A stretch of DNA of 64,000 nucleotides, from positions 806,001-870,000 of the forward strand of contig NZ_JAJEJP010000003.1 of NCBI RefSeq assembly GCF_021390495.1, read 5' to 3'. Under the pieces are notes generated by a model. The model saw only the letters and a list, made by a program, of their open reading frames with translations. It was not told the origin of the DNA and ran no database searches. Every line of letters starts with the position of its first letter. The first letter of the stretch is position 1. A program made the translations under genes and the position numbers. The DNA is from Paraburkholderia sp. ZP32-5 (GTDB taxonomy: Bacteria > Pseudomonadota > Gammaproteobacteria > Burkholderiales > Burkholderiaceae). Below are positions 8,421 through 16,844 of the stretch, piece by piece.

Positions 8421-8951
8421 ATGCTAGATCCGAGATTCAGCATCGGTGCATCAGCGTACCTCGATGCATTTAAAAACACCGGGATTGACCATGTCGTCAC
8501 GGTTCCCGACTGGGTTCAATGGGCAGTGCATCGACGGCTTGATGATGGGATACCGGGAATCAAGGTCATCACAACGAGCAACGAGGATCAGGCGATGGTA
8601 TGTGCGGCGGGGCTGACGATCAGCGGAAAGAGGCCCATCGTACTGGTTCAGAACCAAGGTCTGTACGCATGCGTGAACACCATACGAGCGATCGCGCTCG
8701 ATGCGAGGATTCCGACTGTGTTGATGGTCGGGCAGTTTGGGCGCGAACTGGCCAATATCGGCAAGGACCCGGCGCAATCGACACGCAATGTCGTGCGGCT
8801 CGTCGAACCTGTTCTTGATGCGTTGGGAGTCGATCACCTCCGCGTCGACTGCGAGGTTGATCTGGCGAGTCTGGAGCGGGCCTATGGCATCGCGCAGGAG
8901 AAGCGAAGCGCAGTGGTCTGTATCGTTGGCGCGCCTATAGCCTGGCACTAA
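8421..8951 (+). CDS. ThDP-dependent 2-oxoacid decarboxylase, alpha (Pyr-domain) subunit, ComD-like
   Basis: 176 residues corresponding to the N-terminal pyrimidine-binding domain of ThDP enzymes. TSNEDQAMVCAAGL carries the conserved cofactor-activating Glu (about residue 55). The size and two-gene layout resemble sulfopyruvate decarboxylase alpha (ComD) and the split phosphonopyruvate decarboxylases. CAGGAG lies just upstream of the ATG. The partner subunit starts 11 bp downstream. The pair should decarboxylate a 2-oxoacid to an aldehyde in the cytoplasm. Next to a sulfatase, a sulfonated or sulfated oxoacid is conceivable, but that is inference. Confidence 0.83.
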   Translation: MLDPRFSIGASAYLDAFKNTGIDHVVTVPDWVQWAVHRRLDDGIPGIKVITTSNEDQAMVCAAGLTISGKRPIVLVQNQGLYACVNTIRAIALDARIPTVLMVGQFGRELANIGKDPAQSTRNVVRLVEPVLDALGVDHLRVDCEVDLASLERAYGIAQEKRSAVVCIVGAPIAWH

Positions 8952-8962
8952 GGAGTTCTTCA

Positions 8963-9559
8963 ATGAACATACTCGAAGCATGTGAAGTCATCGAGCAGCG
9001 TCGTGACGGCGCCATTCTCGTAGCGACGATGGGAGCGATGCTGGCATTCGATTCGCTAGCGGCGAATAGCGCTCGCATCAACTCGGTGCCTCTAATGGGC
9101 GGTGCATCCTGTCTTGGTTTGGGGCTCGCGATTGGCAATCCATCGAAGCGGGTCATCGTTGTCGACGGGGACGCGAGTCTATTGATGCAGCTCGGCAGCC
9201 TGGCATCGGTTGCCGACCAGGCACCCCTGCGTTTTCATCATTTCGTGGTCAACAACGGTTGCCAATTTGCGGGGTTAGTCAATCTCCGTACGCTCCGCGA
9301 CGGCAAGGTCGATTTTTGCGCACTCGCGCTGGCAACAGGTTACCGGCGCGCTTTCCAGATATCGACCGTCGAACAATTGGGGCAGGTGCTCGATACATCC
9401 TTGAATGAAGAAGGTCCGGTGTTTTACGAATTGCTGATCGAACCCGGTTCCGCGAGATTCGGTGCTCATAACCCACAGACCGAGATGCCTGACCAGCAGT
9501 TCCAACGAATGGGGCGGGAGGCCGAAGCGTTGGGCACGTGGCTGAGGAGCGCCGGCTAA
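8963..9559 (+). CDS. ThDP-dependent 2-oxoacid decarboxylase, beta (PP-domain) subunit, ComE-like
   Basis: 198 residues matching the diphosphate-binding domain. VVDGDASLLMQLGSL begins the GDG-type ThDP motif, which ends in VVNNGCQFAG (the NN pair), about 30 residues later. It starts 11 bp after the alpha subunit behind AAGGAG, and its stop codon directly abuts the GMC oxidoreductase start. Together with the alpha subunit it should form the active decarboxylase. The closest well-known type is sulfopyruvate/phosphonopyruvate decarboxylase. Specificity cannot be decided from sequence alone. Confidence 0.83.
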   Translation: MNILEACEVIEQRRDGAILVATMGAMLAFDSLAANSARINSVPLMGGASCLGLGLAIGNPSKRVIVVDGDASLLMQLGSLASVADQAPLRFHHFVVNNGCQFAGLVNLRTLRDGKVDFCALALATGYRRAFQISTVEQLGQVLDTSLNEEGPVFYELLIEPGSARFGAHNPQTEMPDQQFQRMGREAEALGTWLRSAG

Positions 9560-11167
9560 ATGAATTCTTCGTATGACTTCATTGTGATTGGTGCCGGCTC
9601 CGCCGGCGCGACGGTCGCAACCCGGCTTGCCGAGCGCGATGCCGGGCGCGTATTGCTGCTGGAGGCAGGTGAGGCGCGTGATCGGGACTTCTGGGTGCGG
9701 GTGCCTATCGGCATTGCCCGCCTACTGAACGATCCACGCTACGTGTGGCCTTTTCGCACGGTTGGCCAGGCTTTCCTGAACGGTCAAGATGTGTATTGGC
9801 CACGCGGGAAGATGCCGGGGGGATCTAGTTCGGTAAATGGAATGATCTACGTGAGAGGCGAGCCGGACGAATTCGATCATTGGCGAGATCTCGGCAACGT
9901 CGGTTGGGGCTACGCGGATGTGTTGCCTTACTTCAGGCGACTAGAGTCGACGCTTGTCGGTCGTGATGATATGCGCGGCCGCAACGGCCCAATTTCAGTC
10001 ACGTCGCTCGAATCAATGCGGCACGAACTACCGGCTGGCTTTCTCTCCGCGTGTCAAAGCGCGGGAATTCCGGCTACGTCCGACTACAACGGTATGCAAT
10101 ACGAAGGCGCGGCTTATCTACAGTTGTCCACGCGTCGCGGCGAACGGAGCGGCACGGCCGCAGGCTATTTGCGCGGCAAAAGCCCCGCGAATCTCGAACT
10201 CCGCACCGAGGCGACTGCAACACGTGTGCTCTTTAATGGCACGCGTGCGATTGGTATCGAGTACCTGTGCAATGGGCAGAAACAACAGGTGTTCGCCAAC
10301 CGGGAGGTCATCATCAGCGCGGGACCGATCAAGTCGCCGCAGTTGCTTGAGCTATCGGGCATCGGAAATGCCGACATCTTAAATCGTTTTGGCATCAACG
10401 TGATTCGTCATCTGCCGGGCGTGGGGGAGAACCTGATCGATCATCTGCAATGCCGTCTCACTTACGAGTGCACGAAACCGATCACGTTGAACGACACGAT
10501 CAACAGCCGGCTCAGGACGATGATGATGGGTATGCGTTACCTCACCACCCGCTCCGGGATGATGACGACACCGTCGGCGACGGCACATGCGCTCGCAAAA
10601 ACCCGGCAAGAACAGGATCGGCCGGCGGTGAAGATACAGCTCCATCATCTAAGTGCGAGGAGCCGGTTCGCGCGAGCCAGGAATTACGGACTAGACTCTT
10701 TCTCGGGTTTTTCGCTTGGTTTTTTCCAGTTGAGACCGGCGTCTCGCGGTGCGCTTCATATTGCGAGTACCGACCCACATGCGCAGCCTACGATCGATCC
10801 GGCTTACCTGTCGGCACCGGAGGATAACGATGCGATGCTCGATGCCATCCGGCTCGCGAGAACGATTGCCCAGCAGCCCGGCTTGTCCCGTTTCATAGTC
10901 AAGGAGACGCGGCCGGGACCACATATTCAGTCGGACGCGGAATTGCTGAAGTACATCCAGGAAGCGGGACAGACGTCGTGGCATCCCATCGGCACCTGCA
11001 AGATGGGCCGCGACGCAATGGCGGTGGTCGATTCAGGGCTGAAAGTGCACGGAGTCGAGTGTCTGCGTGTCGTGGACTCTTCAATCATGCCGACAATGCC
11101 ATCGTCGAATACCAACGCGGCGTCAATCATGATCGGAGAGAAAGCGGCTGATCTGATTCTTGCCTGA
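9560..11167 (+). CDS. GMC-family FAD oxidoreductase (choline dehydrogenase-like)
   Basis: 535-residue flavoprotein. The N-terminal FAD fold is DFIVIGAGSAGATVATRLAE. GMC signature 1 is WPRGKMPGGSSSVNGMIYVRG at about residues 80-100, and signature 2 is GPIKSPQLLELSGIG. The C-terminal active site includes SWHPIGTCKMG with the catalytic His, and the end has N-A-A-S, as in BetA/AlkJ-type dehydrogenases. It would oxidise an alcohol to an aldehyde. The ATG directly follows the beta-subunit TAA with no gap, showing a tightly packed operon. The likely pathway role is oxidation of the alcohol released by the following sulfatase. Confidence 0.92.
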   Translation: MNSSYDFIVIGAGSAGATVATRLAERDAGRVLLLEAGEARDRDFWVRVPIGIARLLNDPRYVWPFRTVGQAFLNGQDVYWPRGKMPGGSSSVNGMIYVRGEPDEFDHWRDLGNVGWGYADVLPYFRRLESTLVGRDDMRGRNGPISVTSLESMRHELPAGFLSACQSAGIPATSDYNGMQYEGAAYLQLSTRRGERSGTAAGYLRGKSPANLELRTEATATRVLFNGTRAIGIEYLCNGQKQQVFANREVIISAGPIKSPQLLELSGIGNADILNRFGINVIRHLPGVGENLIDHLQCRLTYECTKPITLNDTINSRLRTMMMGMRYLTTRSGMMTTPSATAHALAKTRQEQDRPAVKIQLHHLSARSRFARARNYGLDSFSGFSLGFFQLRPASRGALHIASTDPHAQPTIDPAYLSAPEDNDAMLDAIRLARTIAQQPGLSRFIVKETRPGPHIQSDAELLKYIQEAGQTSWHPIGTCKMGRDAMAVVDSGLKVHGVECLRVVDSSIMPTMPSSNTNAASIMIGEKAADLILA

Positions 11168-11192
11168 TGCCAATGAGCTCATTTTTCAGAAA

Positions 11193-11202
11193 AATGTTGG
11201 AG
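11193..11202. promoter_or_regulatory. Half-palindrome repeat overlapping the sulfatase ribosome site
   Basis: AATGTTGGAG is identical to the right arm of the palindrome at 8366-8386. Its GGAG also serves as the ribosome binding site for the sulfatase ATG at 11211. The recurrence may be chance or a shared regulatory element. Confidence 0.3.
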
Positions 11203-11210
11203 TTTCTACC

Positions 11211-13493
11211 ATGACGCAGAAATCAGACTCAAAGCCATACGGGGGCGGTCGTGTCGGCAAGACGCTGCGCGACTCGGAGCCGTGGTGGCCTCCGCGCAAG
11301 ACCGCGCCGGATGGTGCACCAAACGTCGTTGTGATTTTGCTGGACGACTTGGGATTTTCCGATTTCGGCTGCTATGGCAGCGAGATCCGTACACCAAATA
11401 TCGACGCGCTAGCAGAGGGCGGCCTGAGATTCGTGAACTACACGACAGTGCCGATGTGCACGCCAGCGCGCGCGGCACTTTTGACAGGATGCAATCCGCA
11501 TTCGGTGGGCTGTGGATGGCTCACTCATAATGATCCAGGCTATCCAGGCTATCGCGCGGGCGAAATTGCGCAAGACGTGCCGACTATGGCGGAGGTACTG
11601 CGAGAAAACGGATACGCAACTTACGCTGTGGGAAAGTGGCACAACACAGCTGACTACAACGTGATGGCTTCCGGCGATCGCGAGTCATGGCCACTGCAAC
11701 GAGGTTTCGATCGTTTCTACGGATTTCTGTCGGCCGAAACGAACTATTTCGCGCCCGGCCAGCTTATCGATGGCAATACATTTGTGGATACCGACACCTA
11801 TCCAGCCGACTACTATTGCAGCGATGACTGGACCGACAAATCGATTGGATGGCTGAAGGATCATATCGGCAGCACGCCTGACAAGCCGTTCTTCCTTTAC
11901 CTCGCTCACAACGCCCCACATGTTCCGTTGCATGCAAAGCCGGAAGACGTCGAGCGCTACAAACACGTCTATGCACAAGGTTGGGATCGCTTGCGCGAAG
12001 CGCGCTTTGTCAGGCAGCGAGAAAACGGGACTGTTCCCGACGATTGGCGTCTGTCGCCGCGCGGCAATGACATTCCGGTATGGGACGACCTAACCCCCGC
12101 ACAGCGCCAGCTCAATGAGCGCTACATGCGGCTGTATGCCGCGATCGTTGACAACATCGATCAGAACGTGGGCCGGCTGGTCGCATTCCTCCGCGACGCG
12201 GGGCAGATAGACAACACGCTGATCGTCATTACCTCGGACAACGGCGCGACTTCGATCGGAGGCCGCGACGGCGCCGCCAACATCTTCGAGAAGCGGATCA
12301 ACCGGTCCGAGCCGGCTGGTCTGGCCGAACAAATGTTCAAGGATGGCAGGCTGGGTGGCATCGATTCCTATAGCGCTTATCCGGTGGGTTGGGGGAACGT
12401 TTCAAATACCCCGTTTCGTTTCTACAAGCGCACGCCGATGAACGGTGGGATCAGGGTACCGTACGTGATGCACTGGCCGGCACGCGTTAGCGAGCCAGGT
12501 GGAATCCGTCGCGACTGGATCCACGTCACCGATACGTTGCCTACGATCCTCGCGTCGGCGGGAATAACCTATCCCGCTTCGTTCAAGGGACGCGCGACCC
12601 GCCTGATCGACGGCTTATCGTTTGCCCGGATGCTTACGCACGTTGAAGCACTTTCCGCAAGGCGAAGCCAGCACTATGAACTGGAAGGCAATCGGGGTTA
12701 CATACGTGATCAATGGAAAATCGTATCGCTGCAGCCGCCGGGTGCACAGTTCGATCTCGATAACTGGATGCTGTTCGACCTCGAGCGTGACCCGACGGAA
12801 TGCGAAGATCTGTCAGCACGCTATCCGGATGTCGTCGCCGAACTGCTGGCGGAATTCGAAGCTGATGCTCAGGCAAACTTGGTCTACCCGCTCGATAACC
12901 GTGATAACCGGCGGCTGCTCGCCATTCCTCCGTTTCTCGAGCAGCGTATCTCCCAGCCACGAACTTTCTATCGCGGCTCGTCGACGACTCCCGCCGTGGT
13001 TATCTCGCCGTTGATCGCGGATCGCGACTACCGGATCGAGTGTCACTTTAGCTATCAGCCCGGGCAGGAGGGCGTGCTGGTGGCATTCGGCAATACGTTT
13101 GGCGGCCTTAGCCTCTACGTGCAGGAATCGCGGCTCTTCCTGATCTACAACGTTGGGCAGCGCCAGAGCGAGATTTCAACCGATAAGTTGCGGCCGGGAC
13201 AAAATGTTGTCGTATTGCAGCACGAGGCGCGCGGCGAACGACGCGGTGTCGGCACTTTGGTCCTGAACGGCACGATTCGCGCAAGCGAAATCGATATGTC
13301 GCCCACGATCGCGCGTCTCACCGGCGAAGGGCTTGATGTCGGATGTGACCGACGTATTCAGGTCAGCTCCCGATACCGGGACCGCGGCGCGTTCGGCTAC
13401 GCGGGCGACGTGCACTTCGTCCGGTTAACGCCGGGCAATCAGGCACACGACAGCATCGTCAATCGCGCTGAACGCGTCGCGCAGCTCGATTGA
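11211..13493 (+). CDS. Type I arylsulfatase, no signal peptide, with C-terminal extension
   Basis: 760-residue sulfatase. Metal-binding LLDDLGFSDFGCYG (Asp45/46) and the maturation motif CTPAR (Cys83-Thr-Pro-Ala-Arg87) place it in the type I formylglycine sulfatases. VGKWHN and ITSDNGA complete the core. After about residue 540 a roughly 200-residue beta-rich extension follows, of a kind seen in large AtsA-like arylsulfatases. The start at 11211 is chosen because GGAG lies 8 nt upstream; a longer TTG frame from 11160 overlaps the GMC stop. No Sec or Tat leader is visible, so hydrolysis may be cytoplasmic, unlike the sulfatase at 23910. It probably removes sulfate from the imported ester. No formylglycine-generating enzyme is in the window. 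Confidence 0.9.
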   Translation: MTQKSDSKPYGGGRVGKTLRDSEPWWPPRKTAPDGAPNVVVILLDDLGFSDFGCYGSEIRTPNIDALAEGGLRFVNYTTVPMCTPARAALLTGCNPHSVGCGWLTHNDPGYPGYRAGEIAQDVPTMAEVLRENGYATYAVGKWHNTADYNVMASGDRESWPLQRGFDRFYGFLSAETNYFAPGQLIDGNTFVDTDTYPADYYCSDDWTDKSIGWLKDHIGSTPDKPFFLYLAHNAPHVPLHAKPEDVERYKHVYAQGWDRLREARFVRQRENGTVPDDWRLSPRGNDIPVWDDLTPAQRQLNERYMRLYAAIVDNIDQNVGRLVAFLRDAGQIDNTLIVITSDNGATSIGGRDGAANIFEKRINRSEPAGLAEQMFKDGRLGGIDSYSAYPVGWGNVSNTPFRFYKRTPMNGGIRVPYVMHWPARVSEPGGIRRDWIHVTDTLPTILASAGITYPASFKGRATRLIDGLSFARMLTHVEALSARRSQHYELEGNRGYIRDQWKIVSLQPPGAQFDLDNWMLFDLERDPTECEDLSARYPDVVAELLAEFEADAQANLVYPLDNRDNRRLLAIPPFLEQRISQPRTFYRGSSTTPAVVISPLIADRDYRIECHFSYQPGQEGVLVAFGNTFGGLSLYVQESRLFLIYNVGQRQSEISTDKLRPGQNVVVLQHEARGERRGVGTLVLNGTIRASEIDMSPTIARLTGEGLDVGCDRRIQVSSRYRDRGAFGYAGDVHFVRLTPGNQAHDSIVNRAERVAQLD

Positions 13494-13565
13494 GCATTTG
13501 TTGACGGCACATGGCTTCGCATAGTTAAAACAATAAATAGATCTGACACGACTGGAGACGATTCG

Positions 13566-14753
13566 ATGAGAAAGATATTTGTGACCATAGCGGTCGCGGG
13601 GCTGTCGGGCGGTTCTGCCTACGCGCAGAGCAGCGTTACGCTCTACGGCCTCGTCAATGCCGGGTTGACTTACATTTCGAACGCAGGTGGGTCGCACCTC
13701 TACAAGTTCGACCAGGGCGCGCTAAGCGGAAACCGATGGGGCCTGAAAGGAGAAGAGGATCTTGGGGGCGGTGTCTATGCCTTCTTCACTGCGGAGTCGG
13801 GGTTTAATCTCGGTACAGGAGCGATTGGAGTCGGTAATACGTTTTTTGGACGACAGGTGTTTGTCGGCATGAGGTCTGCAAACCTCGGATCCATCGCCTT
13901 GGGCCGCCAGTATGCTCCCATTTCGCTTTTTGTGGGCAGATTCGAATCGGCAAATATGTGGGCCGCCGCTGGCGCGGGATATGGCGCGCACCCTGGTAAT
14001 CTCGACAATCTTGATCCTCTCTACCGCATCAACAATGCAGTCACTTATCAAAGCCCAGACTATGCCGGCTTCCGATATGCCGCTCAATATAGTCTGGGAG
14101 GTGTGCCGGGGGATTTCTCGAAAAATAGCATTTACACAATCGCTGCACGGTATGCGCATGGGCCATTCGCGGCCGCGGCTGGATACTTTTATGCAAAGCA
14201 GCCAAACTTCTCTTTCTTTGGTAGCAATGTTAGTTCGAGTCCGACGGGCAACAACTTTTCGACGCCGCTTTCGCCGATATTTTCCGGATACGCGTCCGCG
14301 GCGTCCCAGCAGATATTCGCTGCGGCTGCGGCCTACACGATCAAAGCTGTTACTTTCAATCTGATATACAGCAATACGCGGTTTGGCGGACTTGGACAAG
14401 TGCCGGTGACTGGACTTACGCCGGTGCAGCAGCGTTTCAGAGGATCGGCTCTTTTCAATACCGGCGAACTGAACGTCGTATATCAGGCGACGCCCGCGCT
14501 GCAACTGGCCGCCGCGTTCCACTATACGCGTGCGACTGCAGTCTTGCCGAATGGGGGGGCCAATTACACGCAGTTGAACCTCGGCGTTGACTATTTTCTC
14601 TCCAAGACCACGAACATCTATCTGATCGCTGCTGCGCAGCAGGCGAGCGGTATCGATTCGACCGGCAAGCCGGCTGTGGCCCAGGTCGGACTGCAGCCCT
14701 CGAACTCGAATCGTCAACTCGTCATCACGACGGGATTACAGGTTAAGTTTTAA
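13566..14753 (+). CDS. Gram-negative porin (Burkholderia OmpC/Porin_4 type), copy 1
   Basis: 395 residues. A Sec signal peptide ends ...SAYAQ (about residue 20), followed by the family start SSVTLYGLVNAGL. The protein is rich in alternating beta-strand sequence and ends GLQVKF with the terminal Phe needed for outer-membrane assembly. It should form a trimeric diffusion pore. It lies 72 bp after the first sulfatase gene, so it is probably a dedicated entry route for that module's substrate. GGAG precedes the ATG. Confidence 0.93.
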   Translation: MRKIFVTIAVAGLSGGSAYAQSSVTLYGLVNAGLTYISNAGGSHLYKFDQGALSGNRWGLKGEEDLGGGVYAFFTAESGFNLGTGAIGVGNTFFGRQVFVGMRSANLGSIALGRQYAPISLFVGRFESANMWAAAGAGYGAHPGNLDNLDPLYRINNAVTYQSPDYAGFRYAAQYSLGGVPGDFSKNSIYTIAARYAHGPFAAAAGYFYAKQPNFSFFGSNVSSSPTGNNFSTPLSPIFSGYASAASQQIFAAAAAYTIKAVTFNLIYSNTRFGGLGQVPVTGLTPVQQRFRGSALFNTGELNVVYQATPALQLAAAFHYTRATAVLPNGGANYTQLNLGVDYFLSKTTNIYLIAAAQQASGIDSTGKPAVAQVGLQPSNSNRQLVITTGLQVKF

Positions 14754-15095
14754 GGCGCGGGCTGCGACCGCGCGATGTCTCCAGAAGTGTCTCGACTGTC
14801 GGTGAAAATCGCGAGCTTCGCTTTCAGTGCCGGAAAGTTGGCATGGCAACTTATGTGAACAGGCGGAAATGAAGTAAATATCAATTGTAGAAATATAAAA
14901 GTTTGCGGGAGCGATTTGTAGTGAAGCGCTCACCTCCAGTGGGGCGAAATGCGGTTAGCGGATTCCGTCGACGCGCGGGCGCACACCATGTTTTCAATCG
15001 CCAGGCTTTTTGGGGGATTGTGACGTTGCCATTGGGCAAACTGAGGAGCAATCTTAGGAGAGAGGGCTGGTATTCATCAAAGGAGGACGAGCAAC
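14754..15095. other. Intergenic, no gene seen
   Basis: 342 bp between porin 1 and tautomerase copy 2. The first part is AT-richer. The only feature identified is the strong ribosome site AAAGGAGG at about 15079-15086. Confidence 0.5.
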
Positions 15096-15530
15096 ATGCC
15101 ATTGTGGAATATTTATCACCCCGTTGACGCTTACACGGCGGAAGAGAAGCAGGAGATGGCCAAGCGCATCACGGATATGTATTACGTCCTTCCCCGTTTT
15201 TACGTGGGGGTCCTGTTTCATGAACAACCGAAAGATTCTTTTTTTATGGGAGGACAGAAGCGTGACGACTTCGTTAGGATCCGGCTCGACCACTTTGCGC
15301 GACATATGTCGAGCGACGCCGAGCGGACTACCAATTGGCTGAAAAGGGCCGATGAAGCGATTGCACCATTCGTTCGTGACCGCGGATACCACTACGAACT
15401 GCACATCGGCGAAACACCTCGAGAGCTATGGCTGATTGACGGTATCCACCCGCCTCGCGCAAATACAGCCGCCGAGCAGCGATGGAAGTCTGAAAATCAG
15501 CCGTCACCGTTCGGCCCGGAAGAGGGTTGA
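15096..15530 (+). CDS. Tautomerase-superfamily protein, cis-CaaD-like (copy 2)
   Basis: 144-residue paralogue of the protein at 3706-4137. It has the same Pro-1 start, the same RDDFVRIRLDHFARH core and the same RGYHYELHIGETPRELW region, with scattered substitutions throughout. It is preceded by a strong AAAGGAGG site. The conserved catalytic features suggest both copies are functional. Their positions on either side of the MFS-ThDP-GMC-sulfatase-porin set suggest a duplication that brackets that module, or two isoenzymes in related pathways. Confidence 0.82.
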   Translation: MPLWNIYHPVDAYTAEEKQEMAKRITDMYYVLPRFYVGVLFHEQPKDSFFMGGQKRDDFVRIRLDHFARHMSSDAERTTNWLKRADEAIAPFVRDRGYHYELHIGETPRELWLIDGIHPPRANTAAEQRWKSENQPSPFGPEEG

Positions 15531-15846
15531 TCTTGCTTGAGGCGAGCGGCTCCATTGGGCGGAGGCTGCCGGTCTGGCTTGGGGCCACTCGTCGAGATGG
15601 TGTCGCGCAGCCGCATTCACTGCGACATCGGCACATTACTATCCGTCTTTTGTCACAATAGCCGGGCGGGTGCGATGGCTGCCGCGTCCACCCGGCTGCC
15701 AGGGTGCTTCCGCACGTCGTCCATCGCGGGATCGTAGGCTTCGGAACTGGTGTCCGCTCCTGCTTCGCAATGCCGTCGCTGACAATCAAACACGCTACGA
15801 CCACGGCAATTGCGCTCGCGAAGATCGAACAGACTGAGCATCTTTT
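15531..15846. other. Intergenic, no gene recognised
   Basis: 316 bp between tautomerase copy 2 and the convergent LysR gene. Short open frames exist on both strands but none shows a recognisable fold or good start. Confidence 0.45.
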
Positions 15847-16749
15847 TCAGGGTAGCTTTGGAGAGTAGAGCGACAAAGCGCATTCAATGAATTTCCTGAC
15901 ACATGGAGCTCGATCTCGCGTCCTGAAGGCGAGAGCGAGTTCGACGTCCTCGTTGAGATCTTCCACCTTTCGGAATGTCACTCCCGCCGGAGCTAGGGAA
16001 CTCATGGACTGTGGGGCGAGAACCACACCGTAACCGGCGGCTGCCATGCAAAGGCCGGAAATAAAATCTGCGACACGATGTCGCGGCACTGCGTCAAACC
16101 CTCCGCGGCGTCCCAGATTGGCCAGGTTGTCTGTGAATCCTTCACTCTCGCTGAATTGCGGAACGATGAACGGCTCTTCGCGAAAATCGCGCGCAAGTAC
16201 ACTCGTCGATGTGGCAAGTGGGTGACTTGTCCGCACTGCAATCATAAGTTGTTCGCGCATCAAAACAGTCGCAGCGACCCCGTCTGGATACTGTGACCTG
16301 GAACGCAACAGGCCGATGTCTAGCCCGCCGTCGCGCAGGCTTTCCAACTGCCTTGGTGTTTCCATCCAGGAAACGTGCATTTCGACGTGTGAATGCTGGT
16401 CGCGAAAGGTTTTTAGCACTCTGGGGAGAACTCCCGCGGAGACTGCGGAACCGATATATCCTAGGGAAATACTCCCGACCTCGCCTCTTGCCGCGAGCTT
16501 GCCCATCAATTCAGCACGTTCAAGTTGGCGCAGAGCAAGCGTTGCCTCATGCAGGAACATCGTACCAGCGTCAGTGAGGCTTACAGTCGAGCGCTTGTTT
16601 CGGTTGAGAAGTCGTACCCCGAGATCAGACTCCAGCTTTCTTATGTGAGCACTCAGCGCTGACTGAGCGATATTCAACTGATCAGCGGTTTTCGCAAAAT
16701 GGAGATTCTCGGCGAGAGCCACAAAGACCTTCAACTGACGGCTGTCCAT
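15847..16749 (-). CDS. LysR-family transcriptional regulator (divergent from glaH-like gene)
   Basis: 300 residues starting MDSRQLKVFVALAE. The LysR winged helix spans residues 1-60 (AKTADQLNIAQSALSAHIRKLE), followed by a type 2 periplasmic-binding-like effector domain. The ATG at 16749 is the standard LysR start; the frame continues 16 codons upstream but without family sequence. It is transcribed away from the glutarate-hydroxylase-like gene, 95 bp apart, so it probably regulates that gene. In E. coli the related csiD operon is instead under CsiR (GntR), so this is a different control arrangement. Confidence 0.9.
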   Translation of the reverse strand: MDSRQLKVFVALAENLHFAKTADQLNIAQSALSAHIRKLESDLGVRLLNRNKRSTVSLTDAGTMFLHEATLALRQLERAELMGKLAARGEVGSISLGYIGSAVSAGVLPRVLKTFRDQHSHVEMHVSWMETPRQLESLRDGGLDIGLLRSRSQYPDGVAATVLMREQLMIAVRTSHPLATSTSVLARDFREEPFIVPQFSESEGFTDNLANLGRRGGFDAVPRHRVADFISGLCMAAAGYGVVLAPQSMSSLAPAGVTFRKVEDLNEDVELALAFRTRDRAPCVRKFIECALSLYSPKLP

Positions 16750-16797
16750 TTGTTCGGAGTCTCCGATTAAAAAGTTCGAAATTTTCAGTTTATTCAA

Positions 16798-16814
16798 TCA
16801 CGCGTCTGACGTGA
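16798..16814. promoter_or_regulatory. Candidate LysR binding site (TCACG-N7-CGTGA)
   Basis: Perfect 5-bp arms within the 95-bp divergent region between the LysR gene and the glaH-like gene, in the position and size range of LysR boxes. It has weak statistical support by itself. Confidence 0.35.
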
Positions 16815-16844
16815 AATATCGACGAACTACACTTGGAGAAAAAG

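Noticed and set aside
13722..14717. Leftward open frame of 331 codons
   Set aside because: Antisense to porin 1, no recognisable family.
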